From the NCBI RefSeq assembly GCF_015865035.1, contig NZ_JADZGI010000001.1:1178001-1242000 (forward strand): a stretch of DNA of 64,000 nucleotides, given 5' to 3'. The position numbers and the translations under genes are program-made. Below the pieces are notes generated by a model. The model was not told the DNA's origin and did no database searches. It saw nothing but the letters and a program-made list of their open reading frames with translations. This stretch comes from Novosphingobium aureum. GTDB taxonomy: Bacteria; Pseudomonadota; Alphaproteobacteria; Sphingomonadales; Sphingomonadaceae. Every line of letters begins with the position of its first letter. The first letter of the stretch is position 1. Positions 42,047 through 50,491 of this stretch are shown one piece after another.

Positions 42047-43426
42047 ATGGAACGCTCCAAGATCAACGCCCGCTCGGCTTCTCTCGCTGCCTGTTCCGCG
42101 ATGGCCGCTGCCCTGCTCGGGGGCTTCGTCAGTCACGGCGCCTATGCCCGCGCCGAGGTCGAGGCGAGTGCTCCGGGCAGTCTCGATGCAGCGACGCTCA
42201 AGTCGATCGCGAAGGCAGAGAGCCGTGTCAGCCGCTCGCCGGATCGCGCTTCGCTGCGTGCCGATCTCGCCAAGGTCTATCTTTCAGCCGGCCGCTTCGA
42301 CTCGGCTGCGGAAGCCTATCGCGACGCGATTTCGCTGGGCGATGACGATGCGCGCAGTGCGCTCGGTCTGGCGCTAGCCAGCATCGGTGCCGGCGACAAT
42401 ACCGAGGCGATGCGCGTGCTCGCCAAGTGGCGCGACAAGATTCCCGCAAGCGACTTCGGTCTGGCGGTTTCGCTCGCCGGACAGCCCGCTCAGGGCGTCG
42501 CGATCCTGACCGACGTCGTGCGCGGCGGCGAGGACAGCGCCAAGGCACGTCAGAACCTGGCCTACTCCTACGCTCTTGCAGGACAGTGGGCGCAGGCGCG
42601 CATCATCGCCTCGCAGGACGTTCCCGGTGATCAGCTCGATGCCCGCCTTTCCGAATGGGCCCGCACCGCCCGCCCGCAGGATCATGGCGCACGCGTCGCA
42701 GGCCTGCTCGGCACCCCGCGTGGCGTCGTCGATCCCGGCCAGCCCCGTGCGATCGCGCTCGATGGCGGTCTGCCCCAACCCAAGTTCGCGCGAGTAGAGG
42801 CGTCTGAGGCGCCCGAGGCTCCGGCGGGCGTAGAGGCGAGCGGCGAGCTTCCCGCACTCGCGTCTGCCGAGGCAGCACGCCGTGACGATGCCATGACCGC
42901 GATCCCGGCGGCGATGATGGCCGAGGCCGCGATCGCTGCTCCCGCACAAGCCGAAAACGAGGATGCGACGCGCTTTGTGTCGCGTCCGGTCGTCCAGGAT
43001 GTTCCGCGTGCCAGCTTCGCCCAGGCATTCGACACGCCTGCCGCGAAGCCTGTGACCAAGCGCGCGTCGAGCAAGAATGCGCCGGTGCGCTCTGCGCAGG
43101 TTACTGCGCCGGCATCTGGTGACAGCACGCACCTCGTTCAGCTCGGTTCTTTCCGCACCCGTGAAGGAGCAGAGCGCGCCTGGGGCATCTTCGTGGCGCG
43201 CAATCCGCGCCTGAAGGATCACACCATGCGCATCACCGAGGCCGAAGTCCGCGGCGCGCGCTATTTCCGCGTGGCTGCCGAAGGCTTCGATCGCAGCTCC
43301 GCCGCCTCGATGTGCTCGAGCGTCAAGAGTGCAGGGCGCGGTTGCCTTGCCTACGCCGAAGCCAATCCGCTTCCCGGCGCATTGCCTTCGCCGCGCGGCA
43401 GCGGTGCGATGCTCGCGCGCCGATGA
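42047..43426 (+). CDS. TPR and SPOR domain protein
   Basis: The 459-residue exported protein has a signal peptide (about 1-36). A TPR-like helical region follows (about 45-190, LRADLAKVYLSAGRFDSAAEAYRDAISLGDDDARSALGLAL ...). After a long disordered Ala/Pro linker comes a C-terminal SPOR domain (about 360-440, HLVQLGSFRTREGAERAWGIFVARNPRL ... CSSVKSAGRGCLAY). It is third in the ParA operon and is architecturally parallel to the divergent Sel1-SPOR gene at 39311-40501, which suggests both act at the division septum. Confidence 0.82.
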   Translation: MERSKINARSASLAACSAMAAALLGGFVSHGAYARAEVEASAPGSLDAATLKSIAKAESRVSRSPDRASLRADLAKVYLSAGRFDSAAEAYRDAISLGDDDARSALGLALASIGAGDNTEAMRVLAKWRDKIPASDFGLAVSLAGQPAQGVAILTDVVRGGEDSAKARQNLAYSYALAGQWAQARIIASQDVPGDQLDARLSEWARTARPQDHGARVAGLLGTPRGVVDPGQPRAIALDGGLPQPKFARVEASEAPEAPAGVEASGELPALASAEAARRDDAMTAIPAAMMAEAAIAAPAQAENEDATRFVSRPVVQDVPRASFAQAFDTPAAKPVTKRASSKNAPVRSAQVTAPASGDSTHLVQLGSFRTREGAERAWGIFVARNPRLKDHTMRITEAEVRGARYFRVAAEGFDRSSAASMCSSVKSAGRGCLAYAEANPLPGALPSPRGSGAMLARR

Positions 43427-43477
43427 CTTGAATTTCCGCAGCCTTCACGCTGCGACACCAGTTCCATGTGAACCTTC

Positions 43478-43517
43478 AAAGGCCTCCGTCCCTCGGGACG
43501 GGGGCCTCTTTTTTTCG
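43478..43517. terminator. Intrinsic terminator after the ParA operon
   Basis: AGGCCTCCGTCCC-TCG-GGACGGGGGCCT forms a 12-13 bp stem followed by CTTTTTTTC. It lies between the SPOR gene stop (43426) and the convergent pyrC' stop (43531). Confidence 0.9.
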
Positions 43518-43530
43518 GGTGCGGGGCTAT

Positions 43531-44793
43531 TTAGCGACCCGTCGCGTTGAACTTGCGCGACTTGATCGTCATGCCACCCTTGAACAGCGCCAGGACCCGG
43601 CCCTGGACGGGCTGCTTGTCGAACGGGGTATTGCCTGCGCTCGCAGCCATCTTGTCCGAATCGACGATCCAGGGGCGATCGACATCGACCACCGCGATAT
43701 CGGCTTCCGCGCCGACTTCGAGCCGCCCGGCATTGACGCCCAGCAGTCTGGCCGGGTTGGCACAAAGCAATTCGAAGGCGCGTGGCAGCGTGATGACTTC
43801 GTCGCGCACGAGATTCATCGTCAGGGGCAGGAGGGTCTCAGCACCTGCCATGCCCGGGGCCGAATCGGCGAAGGGAAGGCGCTTGTCCTCGGGGCCTCGG
43901 GGGTCGTGACCAGACGAGATCATGTCGATCGTGCCGTCGCCCACTGCCTTGAGCACTGCCTTGCGATCCTCCTCACTGCGCAGTGGTGGAGATAGATGCG
44001 CGAAAGTGCGGAACTCGGCCATGGCAAGGTCGGAGAGCATGAAATAGGCGGGCGAAACCCCGGCGGTCACCTTGAGGCCGCGCGCCTTGGCGGCGCGCAC
44101 GAGGTCGAGCCCGGAACGCGTCGTGACATTGCGGAAGTGGATTGCCGCCCCGGCGAGATCGGCCAGTGCGACATCGCGGGCGATGGCGAGGGCTTCTGCT
44201 TCGGACGGCGCTGCGGGAAGGCCGAGGCGGGTCGCCATCTCGCCTGCGGTTGCGACCGCCTTGCCTGCGATGCCCGCATCCTCGGCGTGGGCGATGACCG
44301 GCAGTCCGAGCATGCCGGCATATTGCAACAGGCGCAGCATGGTGCCGGAATCGCCGATCCAGCGGCGCCCGGTGGCGACTGCCCTTGCTCCGGCTTCGCG
44401 CATCAGCGCTAGTTCGGCGAGAGACTTGCCTGCGAGCTCGCGGGTTGCCGCGCCCAGCGGATGGACCCAGAAATCCGGTTTGCCCGACTGCGCTGCGAAG
44501 CGCACGCGCGAGGGGATGTCGAGCGGGGTCGGCTGGTCGGGCATCAGCGCAGCGCGGGTGATCCCGCCGAAGTGGAAGGCGGGCTTGTCGATCTCGAAGA
44601 CGCCGACGTCGACGAGGCCAGGCGCGATGAGCAGGCCCTGTGCATCGTAGACGGTATCGCCTTCCTGTGCGGCGACATCGCTGCCGATGGCGGTGATGAA
44701 GCCGGCCTCGCTGCGCACCGAACCTTTCGTGATCGTGCCGTCGGGCAGGACCAGCCTGCCATTGGTGACGGTGAGCGGTGCGTGGAAGCTCAT
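43531..44793 (-). CDS. Dihydroorotase-like protein of the aspartate transcarbamoylase complex (probably inactive PyrC')
   Basis: The 420-residue amidohydrolase-fold protein is linked to pyrB by a 4-bp ATGA overlap. It has the dihydroorotase frame (PGLVDVGVFE, RFAAQSGKPDF, VIAHAEDAGIAGKAVATAGEMATRLGLPAAPSEAEA, HFRNVTTRSGLDL). The zinc-binding HxH of DxHxH is missing: residues 62-67 are D-V-G-V-F-E, with G64 and F66 where His is expected. The C-terminal SSGHDPR also differs from the catalytic TDHAPH-type motif. It is therefore likely the non-catalytic PyrC'/PyrX partner that stabilises PyrB, with a true dihydroorotase elsewhere. Confidence 0.85.
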   Translation of the reverse strand: MSFHAPLTVTNGRLVLPDGTITKGSVRSEAGFITAIGSDVAAQEGDTVYDAQGLLIAPGLVDVGVFEIDKPAFHFGGITRAALMPDQPTPLDIPSRVRFAAQSGKPDFWVHPLGAATRELAGKSLAELALMREAGARAVATGRRWIGDSGTMLRLLQYAGMLGLPVIAHAEDAGIAGKAVATAGEMATRLGLPAAPSEAEALAIARDVALADLAGAAIHFRNVTTRSGLDLVRAAKARGLKVTAGVSPAYFMLSDLAMAEFRTFAHLSPPLRSEEDRKAVLKAVGDGTIDMISSGHDPRGPEDKRLPFADSAPGMAGAETLLPLTMNLVRDEVITLPRAFELLCANPARLLGVNAGRLEVGAEADIAVVDVDRPWIVDSDKMAASAGNTPFDKQPVQGRVLALFKGGMTIKSRKFNATGR

Positions 44794-45770
44794 GCCCAGC
44801 CCTCCATCTTGCGGCCTTTTCGGGTCAGGACTTCGAGGCAGGCCATGCGGATGGCGACTCCCATCTCGACCTGCGTGGTGATCTGCGAGCGTTCGACGAG
44901 ATCGGCGACGTTGCTCTCGATCTCGATGCCGCGGTTCATCGGGCCCGGATGCATCACCAGCGCGTTGCTCTCGGCCTTGGCGAGGCGTTCGAGACTGAGG
45001 CCGTAGAGATGGCGGTATTCGCGCGGCGAGGGGATGAACTCGCCATCCATGCGCTCCATCTGCAGGCGCAGCATCATCACCACGTCGGCCCCCTTCAGTG
45101 CCGCGTCGAAATCGTGGAATACCTCGACGTTCATGCGCTCGATGTCGGCGGGCAGAAGCGAGGGCGGGGCGCAGACGCGAACGTCGGCACCCAGCGATTT
45201 GAGGCACAGGATGTTGGAGCGCGCGACGCGGCTGTGCAGGATGTCGCCGCAGATGGTGACACGCAGTCCGTTGAAGGCGCGCTTGGCGTGCCGGATCGTG
45301 AGCGCATCGAGCAGCGCCTGCGTCGGGTGCTCGTGCTGGCCGTCCCCTGCATTGAGAACCGGACAGTCGACCTTGTCGGCGATCAGCTGGACCGCGCCCG
45401 AGCTCTGGTGTCGGATGACGATGGCATCGGCGCGCATGGCGTTTAGCGTCATCGCGGTATCGATCAGCGTCTCGCCCTTCTTCACGCTCGAGGTCGCGAC
45501 CGCCATGTTGACGACGTCCGCGCCCAGCCGCTTGCCGGCGATCTCGAAGCTCAGCAGCGTGCGCGTCGAGTTCTCGAAGAAGGCGTTGATGATGGTGAGC
45601 CCCGAGAGCACGTCGCGCCGCTTCTGCGCGCCGCGGTTGAGCTCGACCCATTGTTCCGCCTCGTCGAGCAGGAACCAGATCTCGTGGGGCGCAAGGCCGG
45701 CGATGCCTACGAGGCCATCGTGCGGGAATGCCGCGCGACCCTCGGGATAGGTGTATTCGGGAGCTGTCAT
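44790..45770 (-). CDS. pyrB: Aspartate carbamoyltransferase catalytic chain
   Basis: It carries out the committed step of pyrimidine synthesis. The 326-residue protein has the carbamoyl-phosphate loop FFENSTRTLLSFEIAGKRLGADVVN. Further blocks are KGETLIDTAMTLNAMRADAIVIRHQSSGA, GDGQHEHPTQALLDALTI, GDILHSRVARSN, and HPGPMNRGIEIESNVADL. The ATG at 45770 (MTAPEYTYPEG) was chosen; a GTG-type start 39 bp upstream is possible. It is the first gene of pyrB-pyrC'. Its promoter must lie in or near the MITE-like element just upstream. Confidence 0.95.
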   Translation of the reverse strand: MTAPEYTYPEGRAAFPHDGLVGIAGLAPHEIWFLLDEAEQWVELNRGAQKRRDVLSGLTIINAFFENSTRTLLSFEIAGKRLGADVVNMAVATSSVKKGETLIDTAMTLNAMRADAIVIRHQSSGAVQLIADKVDCPVLNAGDGQHEHPTQALLDALTIRHAKRAFNGLRVTICGDILHSRVARSNILCLKSLGADVRVCAPPSLLPADIERMNVEVFHDFDAALKGADVVMMLRLQMERMDGEFIPSPREYRHLYGLSLERLAKAESNALVMHPGPMNRGIEIESNVADLVERSQITTQVEMGVAIRMACLEVLTRKGRKMEGWA

Positions 45771-45853
45771 CAAGCAAAGGGCCTTAGGCTCGCACGCGGG
45801 GACGCTCAAGTCTCTTCGCGCTGCTCCGGACGAAAGGCGCGCGCGTGAGATTA

Positions 45854-46117
45854 GGCTCAGGACCCATGCCTCTCGTCTACGAGGTTTGAATCAAAATGGC
45901 TCAGGGCGAGGAAGGAAGGCGATGGAATATTTCGATATTTCAAAACTTCTTGACGCTGCGCTGGGCCATTTTGATCAAATCCCTCCGGGACGCCGGAATG
46001 CCTTCCATCTCGAACCGAAGCAGCCTTGAACAGGCAACCAGCCCGTCCGTCGGCCACTTCGGCCCGATATGTTCGCCATTACGGCGCCTCGTAGACGTGA
46101 GTCATGGGTCCTGAGCC
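45854..46117. mobile_element. MITE-like element with 31-bp terminal inverted repeats
   Basis: 31-bp inverted repeats bound a 264-bp element: 45854-45884 beginning GGCTCAGGACCCATG, and its reverse complement at 46087-46117, with 29 of 31 positions identical. It is flanked by TA at both ends (45852-45853 and 46118-46119), suggesting a TA target duplication as for IS630/Tc1-mariner-type transposons. The inside has no transposase frame. It holds an 11-bp inverted pair atcaaaatggc (45890-45900 and 45965-45975). It lies about 85 bp from each start codon of divergent pyrB and sppA. The transposon family is inference. Confidence 0.8.
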
Positions 46118-46203
46118 TAGGCCAGGTGCCTGCGAAGTCTCGCCTTCCCTGTCGCACGGGGCGTGGTTATGGTCGTGGCCAAACCGGTAAGTTAGGAGCA
46201 TCA

Positions 46204-48087
46204 ATGAAATTCGCAGGCAAGGTCTGGAGATTGCTGGTCGGCATCAAGGATGCGCTTGCCCTGCTGTTTCTCATGCTGTTCTTCTCGCTCCTGTTCGGCG
46301 CGCTGACCATGCGGCCTGCGCCGGGGCGGATCGAGGATGGCGCCTTGCTGCTCGACCTCGACGGCATGGTCGTCGAGGAAAAGAGCGCTCCCGATCCCTT
46401 CAATCTGCTGCTTTCCGGCTCTGCGCCAGTGCATGAATTCCCGGTGCGCGACCTCGAGCGCGCGCTGCGCGGCGCGGCAAAGGACGATCACGTCAAGGCG
46501 GTCGTCCTCGATCTGTCGCACTTCCTGGGTGGCGGGCAGGTGCACATGCGCGCCGTCGGCGAGGCGATCGACGCGGTGCGCGCAGCGGGCAAGCCGGTGC
46601 TTACTTTCGCCAATGCCTATGCAGATGACGGCGCCTTGCTGGCGGCACACGCGAGCGAGGTCTGGGTCGATCCGATGGGCGGTTCCTTCGTCGCGGGGCC
46701 GGGGGGCAACAGCCTGTACTTCAAGGGGCTGCTCGACCGTTTCAAGGTGAATGCGCACGTCTACCGTGCGGGCACCTTCAAGTCGGCGGTCGAGCCCTAC
46801 ATTCGCGAAGACATGTCGCCCGAGGCGCGGCTTGCCTACGAGGACGTTTATGGTGCGTTGTGGCAGGGCTGGCAGGCCGACGTTCGCAAGGCCCGCCCCA
46901 AGGCGCGCCTCGACGCGATGGTCGCCGATCCCGCTGGCTGGGTCGCGCAGCACGGCAACGATATGGCTGCGGCGGCCAAGGCGGCAGGGCTTGTCGACCG
47001 TATCGGCGACAAGACCGAGTTCGGTCTGCGTGTCGCCAAGCTCGTTGGTGACGAGACCGGCAAGAGCGATCTGGCCTATGCGCATACCCCGCTTGCGACC
47101 TGGCTCGCTGCGAACCCGGAGAAGCAGGAAGGTGCCAAGATCGGTGTCGTGACGATTGCGGGGACGATCGTCGATGGCGATGCCGGGCCGGGCGAGGCTG
47201 GTGGTGATCGGATCGCGCAATTGCTCGACGACAACATCGACGAGGGCTTCAAGGCTCTTGTCGTGCGCGTCGACTCGCCGGGCGGCTCGGCGATGGCTGC
47301 TGAACGCATCCGCCGCGCCATCGTGCGCTACAAGGACAGGAAGATCCCGGTCGTCGTCTCAATGGGCAACCTCGCAGCGAGCGGTGGCTACTGGGTCTCG
47401 ACCCCCGCGCAGCAAATCTTCGCCGAGCCGGACACGATCACCGGTTCGATCGGTGTCTTCGCCGTCGTCACCAGTTTCGAGCGCACCCTTTCCGATTTCG
47501 GCGTGACCAGCGACGGGGTGAAGACCACTCCGCTATCGGGTGAGCCCGATATCCTCGGGGGCTTCTCGCCCGAGGTCGAGAAATTGCTGCAAACCTCTGT
47601 CGAGGGCACTTACGGCAAGTTCGTCGATCTGGCGGCCAAGTCGCGCAAGATGTCGGCCGAGGAGCTTGATGCGGTCGCGCAAGGTCGGGTCTGGCCGGGC
47701 GCGGAAGCGCGCGAGCGTGGGCTCGTCGATGCGATGGGGGATCTCGACGATGCGCTGGCCTATGCCGCGAGGGTTGGCGGTGTGGGCAATGGCAAGTGGC
47801 ACGCGGTCTATCTGAGCGGGGAGAAGGACCCTGTTTCCCAACTTGTGGCGAGCCTTTTCTCGGATAGCGGCGAACAGGCTGCAGTGACCGATTTCGCCAG
47901 CCTCGTGTCGATGCGTCAGCAGGCGCAGTTGGGACAGGCCAGGTCTCAGTTGATGGCATTGCTCTCCCACAGCGGAGTTCAGGCTTTTTGCGCGACGTGC
48001 CCTGTGGCGCCGACGGGGGGAAAGACCCTCGGCGCTCCGGAGCGCAAGCTCGGCTGGATGAGCGGAATATTCGGCGGAGCTCACTGA
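46204..48087 (+). CDS. sppA: Signal peptide peptidase SppA, 67-kDa type
   Basis: This serine peptidase degrades leader peptides in the membrane. The 627-residue protein has an N-terminal anchor (FAGKVWRLLVGIKDALALLFLMLFFSLLFG) and two tandem S49 domains. The first has VKAVVLDLSHFLGGGQVHMRAVGEAI and ADDGALLAAHASEVWVDPMGG, the usual Lys site region. The second has VVRVDSPGGSAMAAERIRRAI and VSMGNLAASGGYWVSTPAQQIFAEPDTITGSIGVF with the catalytic Ser. RBS TTAGGAG precedes the ATG. Its promoter region contains the MITE-like element. Confidence 0.93.
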   Translation: MKFAGKVWRLLVGIKDALALLFLMLFFSLLFGALTMRPAPGRIEDGALLLDLDGMVVEEKSAPDPFNLLLSGSAPVHEFPVRDLERALRGAAKDDHVKAVVLDLSHFLGGGQVHMRAVGEAIDAVRAAGKPVLTFANAYADDGALLAAHASEVWVDPMGGSFVAGPGGNSLYFKGLLDRFKVNAHVYRAGTFKSAVEPYIREDMSPEARLAYEDVYGALWQGWQADVRKARPKARLDAMVADPAGWVAQHGNDMAAAAKAAGLVDRIGDKTEFGLRVAKLVGDETGKSDLAYAHTPLATWLAANPEKQEGAKIGVVTIAGTIVDGDAGPGEAGGDRIAQLLDDNIDEGFKALVVRVDSPGGSAMAAERIRRAIVRYKDRKIPVVVSMGNLAASGGYWVSTPAQQIFAEPDTITGSIGVFAVVTSFERTLSDFGVTSDGVKTTPLSGEPDILGGFSPEVEKLLQTSVEGTYGKFVDLAAKSRKMSAEELDAVAQGRVWPGAEARERGLVDAMGDLDDALAYAARVGGVGNGKWHAVYLSGEKDPVSQLVASLFSDSGEQAAVTDFASLVSMRQQAQLGQARSQLMALLSHSGVQAFCATCPVAPTGGKTLGAPERKLGWMSGIFGGAH

Positions 48088-48188
48088 GCCTTCCCTGATC
48101 CAGGCAGCGGTCAAGATGGCCGTTCGACAATTTTCAGCGGGCGGCGCGCAATGCGGGCCGCCCGTTTCGCTTTGCTCGCTGTTACTCC

Positions 48189-48353
48189 TCAGCCGACCTC
48201 GCCGGGAAGTTCTGCCGGGCCGGTGTCAGGCTGGTCGAAATCCGGACCGGGAAGGGGAGCTTCGTCGGGGGCTGTCGGTTCACCGGGGTCGATGGGCGGT
48301 ACGGGGGTTTCGACCGGGGTCTCGCCGGGGTTGTCATCGGGACGCGTGGCCAT
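48189..48353 (-). CDS. Small acidic Pro-rich protein, 54 aa
   Basis: On the minus strand an ATG at 48353, preceded by GGAGAGG with 5-base spacing, opens MATRPDDNPGETPVETPVPP. After 54 codons it ends in GPAELPGEVG and TGA. The peptide is rich in Pro, Asp, Glu, Gly and Thr, with PxDxG-type repeats, and is predicted disordered. The strong Shine-Dalgarno sequence and high-G+C codon usage support it as a gene. I do not recognise a domain, but similar short Pro/Asp-rich proteins are, I believe, common in sphingomonads. Confidence 0.6.
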   Translation of the reverse strand: MATRPDDNPGETPVETPVPPIDPGEPTAPDEAPLPGPDFDQPDTGPAELPGEVG

Positions 48354-48608
48354 ATTGAACCTCTCCAATCAGCAGGGAATGTCCTACTCTGTGCATACCT
48401 AGTTGGGCAGCCTCGCGCAGAGCTGCAAGGCGCCGGTGCGGCGTAAGATGGCGCAAGTCATGGCCAAATCGCATTAGGGACATGTCCGCGAGTGCCGTTT
48501 CAGTGCGAAAATGGCTTGATCGTGGCGAAAACGGAGGATTCGCGGCGCTTGCCCTTTTCGGCGCGGCCTTATAAGGGCTCGTCCCTTGAGTTTTCAGGCT
48601 TCATCCGT

Positions 48609-48694
48609 GCGGGCGTGGCGGAACTGGTAGACGCGCTTGGTTTAGGTCCAAGTATCGCAAGATGTGGGGGTTCGAGTCCCTTCGCCCGCACCAG
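48609..48694 (+). tRNA. tRNA-Leu (anticodon TAG)
   Basis: An 86-nt class II tRNA. The acceptor stem GCGGGCG pairs with CGCCCGC. The anticodon loop TTTAGGT gives TAG, and there is an extended variable arm (TATCGCAAGATGTGG). The T arm is GGGTTCGAGTCCC, and the encoded CCA ends at 48694. It lies 88 bp upstream of tig. Confidence 0.97.
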
Positions 48695-48782
48695 TTCACG
48701 GCCCCGGGCCGGATGAACCGAACGAATCGGTCGTGCCCGAATCTGCGGGTCGGCCAAACGGATTGCACAGGAAGGCATCGAA

Positions 48783-50381
48783 ATGCAGATTGTCGAGACC
48801 ACCAACGAGGGCCTGAAGCGCGCCTACACGGTCACCATCCCGGCCACCACCATCACCGAGCGCGTCGAGGGCGAGATCAAGAAGATCGCTCCGCAGGTCC
48901 GCATGCCCGGCTTCCGCCCCGGCAAGGTTCCCGCCAACCTCGTGCGCAAGATGCACGGCGATTCGATCCATCAGGACACGCTCAACGGCGTCATCCGCGA
49001 AGCGATGGACAAGCTGGTCACCGATCACGCGCTGCGCCCCGCGATGAACCCCGACGTCTCGCTCGGCGAAGGCTACGAGCAGGGCAAGGATGCCGAGCTC
49101 ACCGTTGCGCTCGAGGTTCTCCCGGTCATCGAGACCCCCTCGATCGACGGGCTCAAGCTCGATAAGCTGACCGTTCCGGTTGCCGACGAAGCCGTTGACG
49201 AGCAGCTCGAGCGCATCGCCTCGCAGCAGCAGCGCTTCGAGACCAAGGACGGCGAGGCCGCCGACGGTGACCAGGTCATTTGCGACTTCACCGGTAAGCT
49301 CGACGGCGTCGAGTTCGAGGGTGGCAAGGCCGAGAAGCAGCCGATCGTGATCGGTGCCGGTCGCCTGATCCCCGGCTTCGAGGAGCAGCTCGTGGGCATG
49401 AAGGCCGGTGACGAGCGCGTCATCACCGTGAATTTCCCGGAAGACTACCCGGCCGAGAACCTGGCGGGCAAGGAAGTGACCTTCGACATCGCCGCTCATG
49501 AGATCAAGGCTCCGGCCGAAGGCGCTATCGACGACGATTTCGCCAAGGAACTGGGCCTCGAGAGCCTCGAGCAGCTCAAGGGGCTGCTCAAGGGCCAGTT
49601 GGAGCAGGAGACTGCCGGTCTCACCCGCACCGCGATGAAGCGCCAGCTGCTCGACCAGCTCGCCGCTGGCCACGACTTCGACGTGCCGCCCTCGATGGTC
49701 GAGGCCGAGTTCAGCCAGATCTGGCAGCAGCTCGTCCAGGAAGCCAGCAACGAGGAAGATTCCGAGGCTGCGCTCAAGGAGATCGAGGCCGAGAAGGACG
49801 ACTACCGCAAGATCGCAGAGCGCCGCGTGCGCCTCGGCCTGCTCCTGTCGGAAATCGGCCAGGCCAATGGCGTCGAGGTCAGCCAGCAGGAAATGTCGAT
49901 GCTGGTCTCGCAGGCTGCGCAGCAGTACCGTCCCGAAGATCGTCAGCGCTTCATGGAATACGTTCAGCAGGACCCCATGATGGCCGCACAGCTGCGCGCT
50001 CCGCTCTATGAGGACAAGGTCGTCGACTTCCTCATCGAGAAGTCGGAAGTGTCCGAGCGTGAAGTGACCCGCGAGGAGCTTCAGGCCGCGATCGAGGCCG
50101 ACACCGACGGCGAGGCCGAGGCTCCCAAGAAGGCTCCGGCCAAGAAGGCTCCGGCGAAGAAGGCCGCTGCCAAGAAGGCAGACGAGGCCAAGGCCGACGA
50201 CGCCGAGGGCGAAGAAGCTGCCAAGCCGGCTGCCAGGAAGGCCCCGGCCAAGAAGGCTGCCGCCAAGAAGGACGAGGACGGCGAAGCCAAGCCTGCCGCC
50301 AAGAAGGCTCCTGCCAAGAAGGCTCCGGCCAAGAAGGCTGCTGCCAAGAAGACCGAAACGGCCGACGCCAAGGAAGACTGA
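48783..50381 (+). CDS. tig: Trigger factor with a Lys/Ala-rich histone-H1-like C-terminal tail
   Basis: The 532-residue ribosome-bound chaperone and prolyl isomerase has its ribosome-binding GFRPGKVP signature at about 42-49 (MPGFRPGKVPANLVRKMHG). The FKBP-like domain runs about 165-245 (VICDFTGKLDGVEFEGGKAEKQPIVIGAGRLIPGFEEQLVGMKAGDE). The C-terminal helical domain extends to about 435. The extra tail of about 87 residues after 445 is built of repeated APAKKAPAKKAAAKK units with acidic spacers, resembling histone H1/AlgP tails. The tail is absent from E. coli Tig. Codon repeats (aagaaggctccggcc) underlie it. A strong terminator follows. Confidence 0.95.
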   Translation: MQIVETTNEGLKRAYTVTIPATTITERVEGEIKKIAPQVRMPGFRPGKVPANLVRKMHGDSIHQDTLNGVIREAMDKLVTDHALRPAMNPDVSLGEGYEQGKDAELTVALEVLPVIETPSIDGLKLDKLTVPVADEAVDEQLERIASQQQRFETKDGEAADGDQVICDFTGKLDGVEFEGGKAEKQPIVIGAGRLIPGFEEQLVGMKAGDERVITVNFPEDYPAENLAGKEVTFDIAAHEIKAPAEGAIDDDFAKELGLESLEQLKGLLKGQLEQETAGLTRTAMKRQLLDQLAAGHDFDVPPSMVEAEFSQIWQQLVQEASNEEDSEAALKEIEAEKDDYRKIAERRVRLGLLLSEIGQANGVEVSQQEMSMLVSQAAQQYRPEDRQRFMEYVQQDPMMAAQLRAPLYEDKVVDFLIEKSEVSEREVTREELQAAIEADTDGEAEAPKKAPAKKAPAKKAAAKKADEAKADDAEGEEAAKPAARKAPAKKAAAKKDEDGEAKPAAKKAPAKKAPAKKAAAKKTETADAKED

Positions 50382-50415
50382 TCTGTCTTCGGTGACCTGA
50401 CGGTCCGGAATAAAA

Positions 50416-50455
50416 GAGGCCCGGCGTGGTTTACACGCCGGGCCTCTTTTCGTTC
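50416..50455 (+). terminator. Intrinsic terminator after tig
   Basis: GAGGCCCGGCGTG-GTTTA-CACGCCGGGCCTC is a perfect 13-bp stem (50416-50446) followed by TTTTCGTT and preceded by AAAA. It lies 35 bp past the tig stop. Confidence 0.93.
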
Positions 50456-50491
50456 ACGAACGGTAGTTTGCAGTGACCTCTTCGAGCAAGT

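Noticed and set aside
40607..42136. 509-codon minus-strand frame across parA and the following gene
   Set aside because: ParA Walker motifs prove the plus strand; the antisense translation is Arg/Gly/His-rich and featureless.
43531..45777. Single 748-codon frame seeming to fuse pyrC' with upstream sequence
   Set aside because: The part before residue 329 is the out-of-frame shadow of pyrB; true pyrC' starts at 44793 with an ATGA overlap.
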